Source: CAYYWP01 sp050176585 (GTDB taxonomy: Bacteria; Desulfobacterota; Binatia; HRBIN30; CADEER01). Taken from it: a stretch of DNA of 64,000 nt. The notes under the pieces are model-generated. The model was not told where the DNA came from, searched no databases, and saw nothing but the letters and a program-made list of their open reading frames with translations. Positions 1 to 7,325 of this stretch are shown here, in pieces (within the stretch, counting starts at the first letter, position 1; each line of letters begins with the position of its first letter). The translations under genes and the position numbers were made by a program. Location of the stretch: assembly GCA_050176585.1 (NCBI GenBank), contig JBFXHX010000001.1, positions 248,001 to 312,000 of the forward strand, written 5' to 3'.

Positions 1-340
1 GCTGTCCGGTCGCCGGCGTGAACGGCACCGCCACCAGCAGCTTCGGGTAGTAACGCAGTCCGGCGCGCGCGGCGGCTTCCGCCCAGCCGTGATCGAAGAC
101 GAACTCGCCCTGGCTGTGCCCCTTCAGATACATCGGCGCCGCCGCGACCAGCTGCCCGCGTTCGCGGAGCGTCAGATGATGCGGCGCCCAACCGGCCTTC
201 GCGCTCACGCAGCCCGACTGCTCGAGCGCGTCGAGCCAGTCCCACTCGAGAAACGGCGAACCCGCCGGTCCGACCAGCGCGTTCCACTCGGCGCGGTCGA
301 TGCCGGCCATGCGCGGCACCAGCGCGATCTCCGCAGACAT
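1..340 (-). CDS. FemAB/GNAT-like 'peptidogalycan' (DUF482) protein, 5' part only
   Basis: The first 113 codons of a protein that runs off the left edge of the window. The start ATG is at 340. The visible N-terminus contains PFLEWDWLDALEQSG near residues 29-43 and PMYLKGHSQGEFVFDHGWA followed by RYYPKL. These match my memory of the DUF482/PF04339 family, a branch of the GNAT fold annotated as peptidoglycan (or 'peptidogalycan') biosynthesis or recognition protein. The biochemical substrate is not established for the family. It is divergent from the cysteine synthase gene, and the space between them holds a hairpin repeat. Family assignment is fairly secure; function is not. Confidence 0.8.
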   Translation of the reverse strand, partial: MSAEIALVPRMAGIDRAEWNALVGPAGSPFLEWDWLDALEQSGCVSAKAGWAPHHLTLRERGQLVAAAPMYLKGHSQGEFVFDHGWAEAAARAGLRYYPKLLVAVPFTPATGQ

Positions 341-421
341 GCGCGCATCCTACACGTGGCGGCGCCGCGGTCGAGGGGCGACCACTCGCACTATGCGGCT
401 GCGCAACCCACCACCGCGCAT

Positions 422-488
422 TGAACGCGGAGACGCGAAGTCGCGAAGCCTGTGCGTGCTTCGCACCTTCGCGCCTTCCCGCATTGAA
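422..488. repeat. Family A hairpin repeat, copy 1
   Basis: Imperfect inverted repeat. The left arm begins GCGGAGACGCGAAG and the right arm carries CTTCGCGCCTTCCCGC. It lies in the divergent gap between the DUF482 gene and the cysteine synthase. Related copies occur near 9013, 21623, 34329, 36062, 41521, 51821, 54406 and 56844. Confidence 0.75.
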
Positions 489-544
489 CATCGCCATTCC
501 GTCGCGCAGTGACAGTCCTCGGCCGCCGTGCTAGCCGGACCTCG

Positions 545-1564
545 ATGAGCGCGGCTTCGGGTTTCGTCGACTTGATCGGCAACACCCCGCTGGTGCGCCT
601 GCGCAAAGCATCGGAGCGCACCGGCTGCGAGATTCTGGCCAAATGCGAGTTTCTGAATCCCGGCGGCTCGGTCAAAGATCGCGCCGCGCTCGCCATCGTG
701 CGCGACGCGGAGGCGCGCGGGGCGATCCAGCCGGGCGGCGTGATCGTCGAGGGCACGGCCGGGAATACCGGAATCGGTCTGGCGCTGGTCGGCAATGCGC
801 TCGGCTACCGCACCGTGATCGTCATGCCCGAGACGCAGAGCATCGAGAAGCAGGACATGGTGCGCCTCTGCGGCGCCGAGCTGCGACTCGTGAAGGCGGT
901 TCCGTACAAGAACCCCGGCAACTACGTGCGCGTATCCGGCCGCATCGCCGAGGAGCTCGCCCGGACCGAGCCGCATGGCGCGCTGTGGGCCAACCAGTTC
1001 GACAATGTCGCGAATCGCTGCGCGCACTACGAGGGCACGGGACCGGAAATCTGGACCCAGACGGCGGGGCGCGTGGATGCGTTCGTCGCCGCGGTCGGCA
1101 CCGGCGGCACGCTCGCCGGTGTCGGGATGGCGCTCAAGGAGCGCAACCCCGCCGTGCGCATCGTCCTCGCGGATCCATACGGCTCGGCGCTCTACAACTA
1201 CTTCGCGCACGGCGAGCTGAAAGCCGAGGGCGACTCGATCACCGAGGGCATCGGCCAGGGCCGCATTACGCAAAACCTGGCCGGCGTGCCGATCGATGCC
1301 GCCGTGCGGATCGGCGATGCGGACGCGCTGCGGGTCGTGTTCGACCTGCTCGCCGAGGAAGCGCTGTGCGTGGGCGGATCGTCGGGCATCAACATCGCCG
1401 GCGCGATCGAGGTCGCCGAGCAGCTCGGCCCCGGTCACGTGGTGGTCACGGTGCTGTGCGACTACGGCACGCGTTATCAGAGCAAGCTGTTCAACCCGGC
1501 CTTCCTCCGCGCCAACGGCCTGCCGGTGCCGCCCTGGCTGGATCACCCGCCGCGCCGCGCCTGA
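545..1564 (+). CDS. cysK: Cysteine synthase (PLP-dependent, fold type II)
   Basis: A 339-residue cytoplasmic enzyme expected to make L-cysteine from O-acetylserine and sulfide. The PLP lysine is K44 in NPGGSVKDR. The substrate loop is GTAGNTG and the phosphate-cradling glycine loop is GTGGTLAG near residue 184. The ATG at 545 places LIGNTPLVRL, the usual N-terminal signature, at residues 10-19. An upstream in-frame GTG at 509 would add 12 residues of low quality. The NPGGSVKDR variant of the active-site motif is also seen in cystathionine beta-synthases, so a beta-synthase role is a possible alternative, but there is no heme or CBS domain. It stands alone: the next gene is on the other strand. 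Confidence 0.92.
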   Translation: MSAASGFVDLIGNTPLVRLRKASERTGCEILAKCEFLNPGGSVKDRAALAIVRDAEARGAIQPGGVIVEGTAGNTGIGLALVGNALGYRTVIVMPETQSIEKQDMVRLCGAELRLVKAVPYKNPGNYVRVSGRIAEELARTEPHGALWANQFDNVANRCAHYEGTGPEIWTQTAGRVDAFVAAVGTGGTLAGVGMALKERNPAVRIVLADPYGSALYNYFAHGELKAEGDSITEGIGQGRITQNLAGVPIDAAVRIGDADALRVVFDLLAEEALCVGGSSGINIAGAIEVAEQLGPGHVVVTVLCDYGTRYQSKLFNPAFLRANGLPVPPWLDHPPRRA

Positions 1565-1613
1565 ACGGCGCCGACCCGCCGTGGCACCGGATGCGCACGC
1601 TGTGGGTCGAGAT

Positions 1614-1850
1614 TCAGCGGCGCCGATGGCGCGGTACGGCGTACCAGTCGCTGCCGGGTAGCGGTTCCGGAGGCGGGCGCTCGATCTTGTCGCCGGCGAC
1701 CGTACCGCAGGTCTGACAGACGTAATCGAACTTCTCGCCCTCGGGCAGCACGAGCAACAACCGCTTGCGCACGGGCATCGCCTGGCGGCACTTCGGGCAG
1801 AGCAGCAGGCTGGCTTCCATCTGATCGAACGAATCGACGGGACGGGACAT
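1614..1850 (-). CDS. Small zinc-ribbon protein
   Basis: A 78-residue protein with two CxxC pairs, C18/C21 in LLCPKCR and C45/C48 in YVCQTCGT. They are 24 residues apart, which is the layout of a zinc ribbon. The linker between the knuckles is basic (VRKRLLLVLPEGEKFDY). The C-terminus is proline- and arginine-rich. The start was set at the ATG at 1850, just before the recognisable ribbon. It is convergent with the cysteine synthase, with 49 bases between stops. No specific family is recognised. A role in nucleic-acid or protein binding is only a guess from the fold. Confidence 0.7.
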   Translation of the reverse strand: MSRPVDSFDQMEASLLLCPKCRQAMPVRKRLLLVLPEGEKFDYVCQTCGTVAGDKIERPPPEPLPGSDWYAVPRHRRR

Positions 1851-1943
1851 GCGCGCTGACTCCGGTTCCTGTCTGGCAAACGGCAGCGAAAAATCAACTA
1901 CCCGCCGATCGCGCCGCGCGCGCCGGCCATGTAGCCTGCGCGC

Positions 1944-2378
1944 ATGTCGGCGCGGGCGGTGATCTTCTACGACGGCATCTGCGGGCTGTGCGATCGCAGC
2001 GTGCGGTTCGTGGTCGCGCGCGATCGCGCGGCGCGCTTTCGCTTCGCGCCGCTGCAGAGCGCGTACGCGAAGGCCGCGCTCGCGCGGCATGGGCGCGATG
2101 CCGCAGAGCTGGACACCGTCTATGCGCTGTTCGATCCTGGGCAGCCCGGCGAGCGTTTGCTCGCGAAGTCCGATGCCGCGCTCGCGGTGTTGCAGGCGCT
2201 CGGCGGCATCTGGCGCGGCGCGATGCTCCTGCGCGCGGTACCGCGGGCGTGGCGCGATGCCATGTACGACTGGGTCGCGCGCCATCGCTACCGCTGGTTC
2301 GGCCGCTTCGACCACTGTCCGCTGCCGCCGCCCGAGCTCCGCCAGCGGTTCGTCGCTGCGGCGCTCGTCGACGAGTGA
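1944..2378 (+). CDS. DCC-family thiol-disulfide oxidoreductase (DUF393)
   Basis: A 144-residue protein with the family hallmark YDGICGLCDRSV at residues 9-20; the redox pair is C13 and C16. RFRFAPLQS and the C-terminal YRWFGR also match the family. DCC proteins are predicted thioredoxin-like oxidoreductases without a proven substrate. DCC genes are often found beside HTTM membrane-protein genes. Here an HTTM-like gene lies about 700 bases away in convergent orientation, so the pair may act together. The start at 1944 is the only good ATG before the motif. Confidence 0.88.
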   Translation: MSARAVIFYDGICGLCDRSVRFVVARDRAARFRFAPLQSAYAKAALARHGRDAAELDTVYALFDPGQPGERLLAKSDAALAVLQALGGIWRGAMLLRAVPRAWRDAMYDWVARHRYRWFGRFDHCPLPPPELRQRFVAAALVDE

Positions 2379-2488
2379 GGCCCACCCGGATCGGCGGCTG
2401 CCGTACAGAGCTCGGGGCCGCCTCTCTCGCCACTCCCTGCCGCGGCGACGCTTGACGCGGTGGCTCGCCTGTGGTGAGGCGGTGCGCG

Positions 2489-2617
2489 ATGAAACGTCGG
2501 CACAAGAAGCTCATCATCGGCGGGTTGGTGCTGTTCCTCGCCGGCTGGCTCGCATGGTCGGTGCTGCTTACCGAAAGCGAGGTGCCGGAGCCCGCGCCGA
2601 TCGGCGCCGGCGTCTGA
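2489..2617 (+). CDS. 42-residue single-pass membrane protein
   Basis: A short open frame that opens with a basic patch (MKRRHKK), continues with one hydrophobic helix at about residues 8-27 (LIIGGLVLFLAGWLAWSVLL), and ends in an acidic, proline-rich tail. A TGAGG sequence precedes the ATG by roughly ten bases. The positive-inside topology and the complete membrane helix make it look like a real small protein, not chance. It lies between the DCC gene and the HTTM-like cluster. No homologue is recognised. Confidence 0.45.
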   Translation: MKRRHKKLIIGGLVLFLAGWLAWSVLLTESEVPEPAPIGAGV

Positions 2618-2643
2618 TCGCACGCAGGCGCCGCCGCGCCGCG

Positions 2644-3111
2644 TCAGGGAGCTGCGTGGTGCCGATCCCCCGAAGGCGCGAGTGCGCGCGCTTCGCGCGT
2701 GTACCGGTACGTATCGCGCCGCGCCGCGATGCGGGCGGTCGACGGATCCAGGTACCAGTGCGACACGCCCACCTCGATCGCGTCCGCCGCTGGTCGCGTG
2801 GCGAGCGCGGTGTGGCCAAACCGATCGACGGGCGCGAGCCGGCCCCACAGCAAACGTTGGGACATCAGCCGCCGCGCGCTCCTGCGCAGGGCCGGCTCGA
2901 AATCGCGGAGCGCGATGCGCGCGCGCCGCCCGTCGACCACTTCGTACACCGTCATCTGCACGGGGAACTTGGGAGTGCAGTACATGGCCCAGCCGAAGAA
3001 GCGCCACGGGTCGATATGGTAGCGCGCCACCAGCGCCATGTGCGCGAGTGGCCACGCGGCCAACAGGCTCAGCACGCAGAAGACGAGGCGCTGTTTGCCG
3101 GCGAGGGTCAA
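2644..3111 (-). CDS. Membrane-anchored hypothetical protein, coupled to HTTM-like gene
   Basis: A 155-residue protein with one N-terminal membrane segment (about residues 7-28), then a soluble region containing DPWRFFGWAMYCTPKF and a basic C-terminal half. Its start codon overlaps the stop of the upstream HTTM-like gene by four bases (ATGA), so the two are probably translated together. The family is not recognised. The conserved-looking YHIDPWRFFGWAMY stretch resembles small partner proteins sometimes found next to HTTM genes, but I cannot name one. Confidence 0.7.
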   Translation of the reverse strand: MTLAGKQRLVFCVLSLLAAWPLAHMALVARYHIDPWRFFGWAMYCTPKFPVQMTVYEVVDGRRARIALRDFEPALRRSARRLMSQRLLWGRLAPVDRFGHTALATRPAADAIEVGVSHWYLDPSTARIAARRDTYRYTREARALAPSGDRHHAAP

Positions 3112-3983
3112 TTGAACCAGAAGCGCGGCAGTACGCCGATCCGCGAGGCGAGCAACATGGTGAACAGCGCGGCGAAAGCGGGCAGCAGGGCCTGATTGAC
3201 CGCCCGGGTGAAGAAGAGCAGCAGCAGGTTGACGAACAAGGCCCCGAAGAGGAGCTCCAGCGCGCCGATCTCGATCGCGGCGACGAACGAGAGCGCCGCC
3301 ACCGCGGCGTAGGGCCGTGTGCGCCGCGCGATCAGCAGGATCGGAGCGATGATCTCGAACAGATAGACTGCGTTCGAGATTGCGACCGCGAACGGGGAGC
3401 GGATGGAGTACGGACCGCTATCGAGCGCCGGCGGATGCAGCGCCTGCAAACGCGCGATTTCCTCGCTCGGCACCACCCAGCCGAACAACCACGCGAAGCT
3501 CGCCCGCTGGCCGATCGAATAGCCGAGGAATTGCGCGTCGAAGTACGCGCCGTGCCACAGCTTCTGCACACCGGAATAGAACAGCACGATCACCGTCAGC
3601 CAACGCGCCCCCGCGAGGAGTAGCGCGCGTTCCTCGACGTTCTCGACGTCGCATAGCGCCAACAGGCCGACGCAGAGGAACTCGATGAAGAAGTGGTTCG
3701 AGGTGGCGGGGAACGAGGCGCCCAGCTTGAGCGCGAGCACCAGCATCGCGATCAGCGCCGCCGCCCGCGCCCGGGGGGCGTCGAGAGCGGCAACCGCCGC
3801 GCAAATCACCAGGACCCCGGCCATCGCGAGCCGGCCCTCGACATACGTATCGCCGCGCCCTGCCCAGAGCGCCGTGCGCACGGCCACGTGCATCAGCACG
3901 AACAGCTGAAATGCGCGCGCAATGGCCGCGTGCCCGCTGCGATCTTCGTCGTCGGCCAGGCGCAGAATGCGATCCGCCAGCAT
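3108..3983 (-). CDS. HTTM-like multi-pass membrane protein
   Basis: A 291-residue integral membrane protein with about seven hydrophobic segments. VLFYSGVQKLWHGAYFDAQFLGY near the middle resembles the HTTM / vitamin-K-dependent carboxylase-like superfamily. The ATG at 3983 (MLADRILRL) was chosen because the 17 residues before it, from an ATG at 4034, are glycine/proline-rich and unlike a membrane protein start. The gene is followed by a 4-base-overlapping partner. With the nearby DCC-family gene this recalls the frequent HTTM-DCC neighbourhood. Function in bacteria is unknown; the family call is moderate. Confidence 0.65.
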   Translation of the reverse strand: MLADRILRLADDEDRSGHAAIARAFQLFVLMHVAVRTALWAGRGDTYVEGRLAMAGVLVICAAVAALDAPRARAAALIAMLVLALKLGASFPATSNHFFIEFLCVGLLALCDVENVEERALLLAGARWLTVIVLFYSGVQKLWHGAYFDAQFLGYSIGQRASFAWLFGWVVPSEEIARLQALHPPALDSGPYSIRSPFAVAISNAVYLFEIIAPILLIARRTRPYAAVAALSFVAAIEIGALELLFGALFVNLLLLFFTRAVNQALLPAFAALFTMLLASRIGVLPRFWFN

Positions 3984-4268
3984 ACGATCCCAGCCCGGGC
4001 CCGGTTCAGAACGCCGGCCCGGGCATGGCGTCATCCCGCCGCCATCGCGCCGCGACCGGACACCCGGTGCGGTCGGCGCCGATGACGCGGCGGAACGGCT
4101 CCGCCACCCGCCCGTGGCGCGCGCTCGGCGGGGCGAAACGGACGAGGAGCGCGGCGTGACGCAAGCACCGGAGGTGATCGGCCGGCGCCCGTATTCGAGC
4201 AGTAATGCACCCGATGCGCCCGCGGTGGTGGGCGCGCTCGGCGGTCCGTGTGCCGCCGGGCCCGTGCA

Positions 4269-5048
4269 CTAGCGGCGATGGGCACCGCCGTCGCGGTGCG
4301 CGCGCTCGGCCTGCGCTCCGCGCCGGCTGGCGCGTCCCTTCGCGAGCGCGGTCGGCGGTGCTGGGCGAATCTCGTCGATGAGCCTGAACTGGAGTGCCTC
4401 CTGCGGAGAGAGGTAATATTCCTCGCCGCCGATCATCGGAAACCACTCGTCGGGCAGCGTGGCGCGCTCGCGCCAGATCCGCTCGTAGCGCGCCAGCGCG
4501 AGGCGCTCGTAGGAGTACGACTCCTTGCCACCGCCGTCGTCCAGGCTCGCATGGATCATCAGGACGGCGTTTGGTGTGGCGTACCGCCGCCCCGTGCCGG
4601 CGGCGAGAATCAGCGCGCCCGAGGAGTAGCAGCCGCCGATAGCCCACGTGTTGACCGGCGCGGCGATCAGCTCCATCGCATCGATGATGGTGAACGCGCT
4701 GTCGACCCAGCCGCCCTGCGTAGACAGATAGAGATCGATCGGGCGCGCGTTATCGAGCGCGTTCATGTACAGCAGGCGCGCCGCCACCACCTTGGCGGTG
4801 CGCTCGTTGATGTTTTCCGTGACCACTACCTGCCGGCTCACGATCAGCGGATCGTCTGGTTTGAGCTCGGGGTCGCTCGGTATCGACGCGAGCATCTCGT
4901 CGATCACCGCTTCGGCAATGGCGCCGGGGTCCGAGAGGGCCGTATCGACAGCGCGCAGGGAGCGCAGGGCGTTACCGAGCGCGACCAGCAGCAGCAGCGC
5001 GGTGACCGCGGCAGCCGCGATGCCGTAGGAGCGCCAGCGGTTTGCCAT
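4269..5048 (-). CDS. Membrane-anchored ClpP-like serine protease
   Basis: A 259-residue protein with a single N-terminal membrane helix (about residues 9-28) followed by a ClpP-fold domain. Recognisable ClpP features are DLYLSTQGGWVDSAF (oxyanion GG region), the nucleophile region GGCYSSGALILAAGT with S142 as likely catalytic serine, and AVLMIHAS with H166. At the third catalytic position, where ClpP has the Asp of RDRFLS, this protein has GEEYYLS, so the acid would be Glu. The C-terminal SPQEALQFRLIDEI matches the usual SAEEAxxYGLID. The ATG at 5048 was preferred to a TTG at 5084. No ClpX or ClpA gene is nearby. It is likely a membrane-bound, AAA-independent relative. Confidence 0.78.
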   Translation of the reverse strand: MANRWRSYGIAAAAVTALLLLVALGNALRSLRAVDTALSDPGAIAEAVIDEMLASIPSDPELKPDDPLIVSRQVVVTENINERTAKVVAARLLYMNALDNARPIDLYLSTQGGWVDSAFTIIDAMELIAAPVNTWAIGGCYSSGALILAAGTGRRYATPNAVLMIHASLDDGGGKESYSYERLALARYERIWRERATLPDEWFPMIGGEEYYLSPQEALQFRLIDEIRPAPPTALAKGRASRRGAQAERAHRDGGAHRR

Positions 5049-5100
5049 TGCCGGTCGTATTGCCCAGGCGCTGAAGCGCTGCAACCCGGGTGGACTGCGA

Positions 5101-5904
5101 TCAAGCCGGATCGCGGAACAGCGGCGTGCGCTTGCCGAGGTTCGCGGCGACGGCCTCGAGCTGGTTGGCGGTTCCGAGCAGCGCCCGTTGCGCCTGCTCC
5201 TCCAGGCGTAGCCCGGTAGCCACGTCCACCAGTGGCGCCTGTCCGAGCAGCCGCTTCGCGGCGCGTACGGCTTCCGGCGAGCGCGCCGCGATCTCGCGGG
5301 CCAGGGCCAGCGCGGCGCCGAACGGGTCGTCCGCGACGCGCGTCACGAGTCCGAGCTCGGCGGCTTCCCGGCCCGAGACCACGCGGCCGGTGAAGATCAA
5401 CTCTTTCGCGATGTCCATGCGCACGAGGTGGCGCAGGGTCTGCGTCGCCCCCATGTCCGGCACGAGCCCCCAGCGGACCTCCATGACCGACAGCTGGGCA
5501 TCGGGCGCCGCGATGCGGATGTCTGCGCCGAGCGCGATCTGCAGCCCGCCCCCGTAGGCGGCGCCATGCAGTGCGGCGATCACGGGCACCGGGACTTCGG
5601 TCCATACCCATGTCGCCTGTTGGGCGACGTTGGCCGGCCCTTCGCCGCGGCGGGAGAGGAGCTTATCGGCGATCGCCCCTCCGCCGACCTGCGCCGCGAA
5701 ACTGCTCAGATCCAGGCCGGCACAGAAGGCCCGTCCTTCGCCGGAGAGCACCACGGCCCGCACCGTGCGATCTCCCATCAGCTTTGCACCGGCGGCGCCG
5801 AGTGCCTCGAACATGGCGGGGTCCAGCGCGTTCAGCTTCTCGGGTCGGTTGAGGCGGACGTCGGCAATGCCGTTCTCGCAGCTGACGTATACGCGCTCGT
5901 TCAT
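5101..5904 (-). CDS. Crotonase / enoyl-CoA hydratase family protein
   Basis: A 267-residue crotonase expected to act on an acyl-CoA. The oxyanion-hole segments are AFCAGLDLSSF and HGAAYGGG. In the classical hydratase two glutamates do catalysis. Here the first position is Gln (GGGLQIALGAD) and the second is kept (SVMEVRWGLVPDMG), so the chemistry may be isomerisation or another crotonase reaction and not hydration. The ATG at 5904 has a perfect GGAGG seven bases upstream, which decides the start against an ATG at 5955. It is followed on the same strand by the ClpP-like gene after 52 bases. Confidence 0.88.
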   Translation of the reverse strand: MNERVYVSCENGIADVRLNRPEKLNALDPAMFEALGAAGAKLMGDRTVRAVVLSGEGRAFCAGLDLSSFAAQVGGGAIADKLLSRRGEGPANVAQQATWVWTEVPVPVIAALHGAAYGGGLQIALGADIRIAAPDAQLSVMEVRWGLVPDMGATQTLRHLVRMDIAKELIFTGRVVSGREAAELGLVTRVADDPFGAALALAREIAARSPEAVRAAKRLLGQAPLVDVATGLRLEEQAQRALLGTANQLEAVAANLGKRTPLFRDPA

Positions 5905-6041
5905 TCCGCACCTCCGTGAGCGCCCGAAGAAATCACCGCCTGATGCGGTGGGCAATAGGCAGCTGCGCGCTTATGGCGTATTCTTATGAGACGACCCTGC
6001 GCCTACGCGGTACAGCCACAGGCCGCGCGCATACGATTGCC

Positions 6042-7325
6042 ATGTCCGTCCTTCACGGCTTCGCTCATCCCGATTTTTGGCCCGTTGCGCGCGCGCTCGG
6101 GCGCCAGCTCGCCCGGGACAGCCGCGGCGGGGCGGCCGTGTGCGTGTACCACTGCGGCGAGAAGGTCGTCGACATCTGGGGCGGCGCGCGCAACGCCGCG
6201 GGCGAGCCCTGGTCCGCCGAGACGATGTCTGTGTCGTTCTCGACCACCAAAGGCGTCACCGCCACCGCGCTGCACATCCTCGCCGACCGCGGCCTGCTGG
6301 CCTACGACGATCCGGTCGCCAAGCACTGGCCGGAGTTCGCCCAGGCGGGGAAATCGCGGATCACGGTGCGCGAGCTACTCTGTCATCAGGCGGGCCTGTA
6401 CGACATCCGGCATTTGATCGACGATGCCGCGCGCATGCGCGAGTGGTCTCACATGACCGACGTCCTGGCGCGCCGCGCGCCGGCGCTGCCGCCAGGGACG
6501 GCGAGTGCCTATCACGGCATCACCTACGGATGGCTCGTCGGCGAAGTCGTGCAGCGCGTGAGCGGGCGGCCGTTTGCGGAGTTCGTGCAACGCGAGCTCG
6601 CGGAGCCGCTCGGCGGCGGGCTGTACATCGGCGCGCCGCCGGGGGCGGCGTCACACGCGGCCGAGTTGCTGATCGCGCCGGCGCTCCGCCATCACGTGTC
6701 CCGGCTCGGCGAACGCCTGGAGCGCGCACAGCGCATCGTGCACCTCCTCGGCGCACCGTACGACGTGCGCCGCATTGCGGACGCCTTGCTGGTCCCGGGG
6801 CTGATGGATTTTCGCTGGGACGCGCCCGAGAGCCTCGCCGCGCCCATCCCGGCCGCCAACGGCTTGTTCACCGCCCGCGCGCTCGCCAAGCTGTACGCGG
6901 TGCTTGCGGCCGGGGGACGGCTCAACGGCACCCAGCTGCTCTCAGCGCGCACGGTGGCGCGGGCGACCGAGGTGCAGACCCGCCGCTTCGATCTGGTGAT
7001 GCCAGTCCCCATGCACTGGCGGCTCGGCTACCACCGCGCATTCACGACCGCCGGTTCCCCGCCGCGCGCCTTCGGCCATTACGGTTTCGGCGGGTCTGGC
7101 GCGTTCGCCGATCCCGACCAACAGCTCGCGGTGGCGCTGGTGTTGAACAGCGGCGTCGGCACGCCCTTCGGCGATCTCCGGACCGCGGCGATCGGCGGCA
7201 TCGCCCTGCGCTGCGCGCGCGGCCGGCGTGGACCGCGCGGTCCAGCAGCTTGCGACCCGCGGGCTGATGATGTCGCCGCGGCCGCGGACGCGCGCTGGAT
7301 GGACGCGGGAAGTGACTGTGCCTGA
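6042..7325 (+). CDS. Beta-lactamase-fold serine hydrolase (EstB/class C-like)
   Basis: A 427-residue protein of the serine beta-lactamase/esterase family. The SxxK nucleophile is STTK in SVSFSTTKGVTA, and the following tyrosine motif lies in SAYHGITYGWLVGEV. GHYGFGGSGAFADPD near the C-terminus stands where the KTG box lies in relatives. No signal peptide is seen from the ATG at 6042, so a cytoplasmic esterase is more likely than a true beta-lactamase. The C-terminal tail, about 30 residues rich in R, A and D, overlaps the start of the Na/Pi cotransporter gene. Confidence 0.85.
   Translation: MSVLHGFAHPDFWPVARALGRQLARDSRGGAAVCVYHCGEKVVDIWGGARNAAGEPWSAETMSVSFSTTKGVTATALHILADRGLLAYDDPVAKHWPEFAQAGKSRITVRELLCHQAGLYDIRHLIDDAARMREWSHMTDVLARRAPALPPGTASAYHGITYGWLVGEVVQRVSGRPFAEFVQRELAEPLGGGLYIGAPPGAASHAAELLIAPALRHHVSRLGERLERAQRIVHLLGAPYDVRRIADALLVPGLMDFRWDAPESLAAPIPAANGLFTARALAKLYAVLAAGGRLNGTQLLSARTVARATEVQTRRFDLVMPVPMHWRLGYHRAFTTAGSPPRAFGHYGFGGSGAFADPDQQLAVALVLNSGVGTPFGDLRTAAIGGIALRCARGRRGPRGPAACDPRADDVAAAADARWMDAGSDCA

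Noticed and set aside
350..1897. Long open frame on the minus strand through the cysteine synthase
   Set aside because: It is the antisense of a clear cysteine synthase, has no domain signal and is Arg/Ala-rich, as expected for opposite-strand frames in GC-rich genes.
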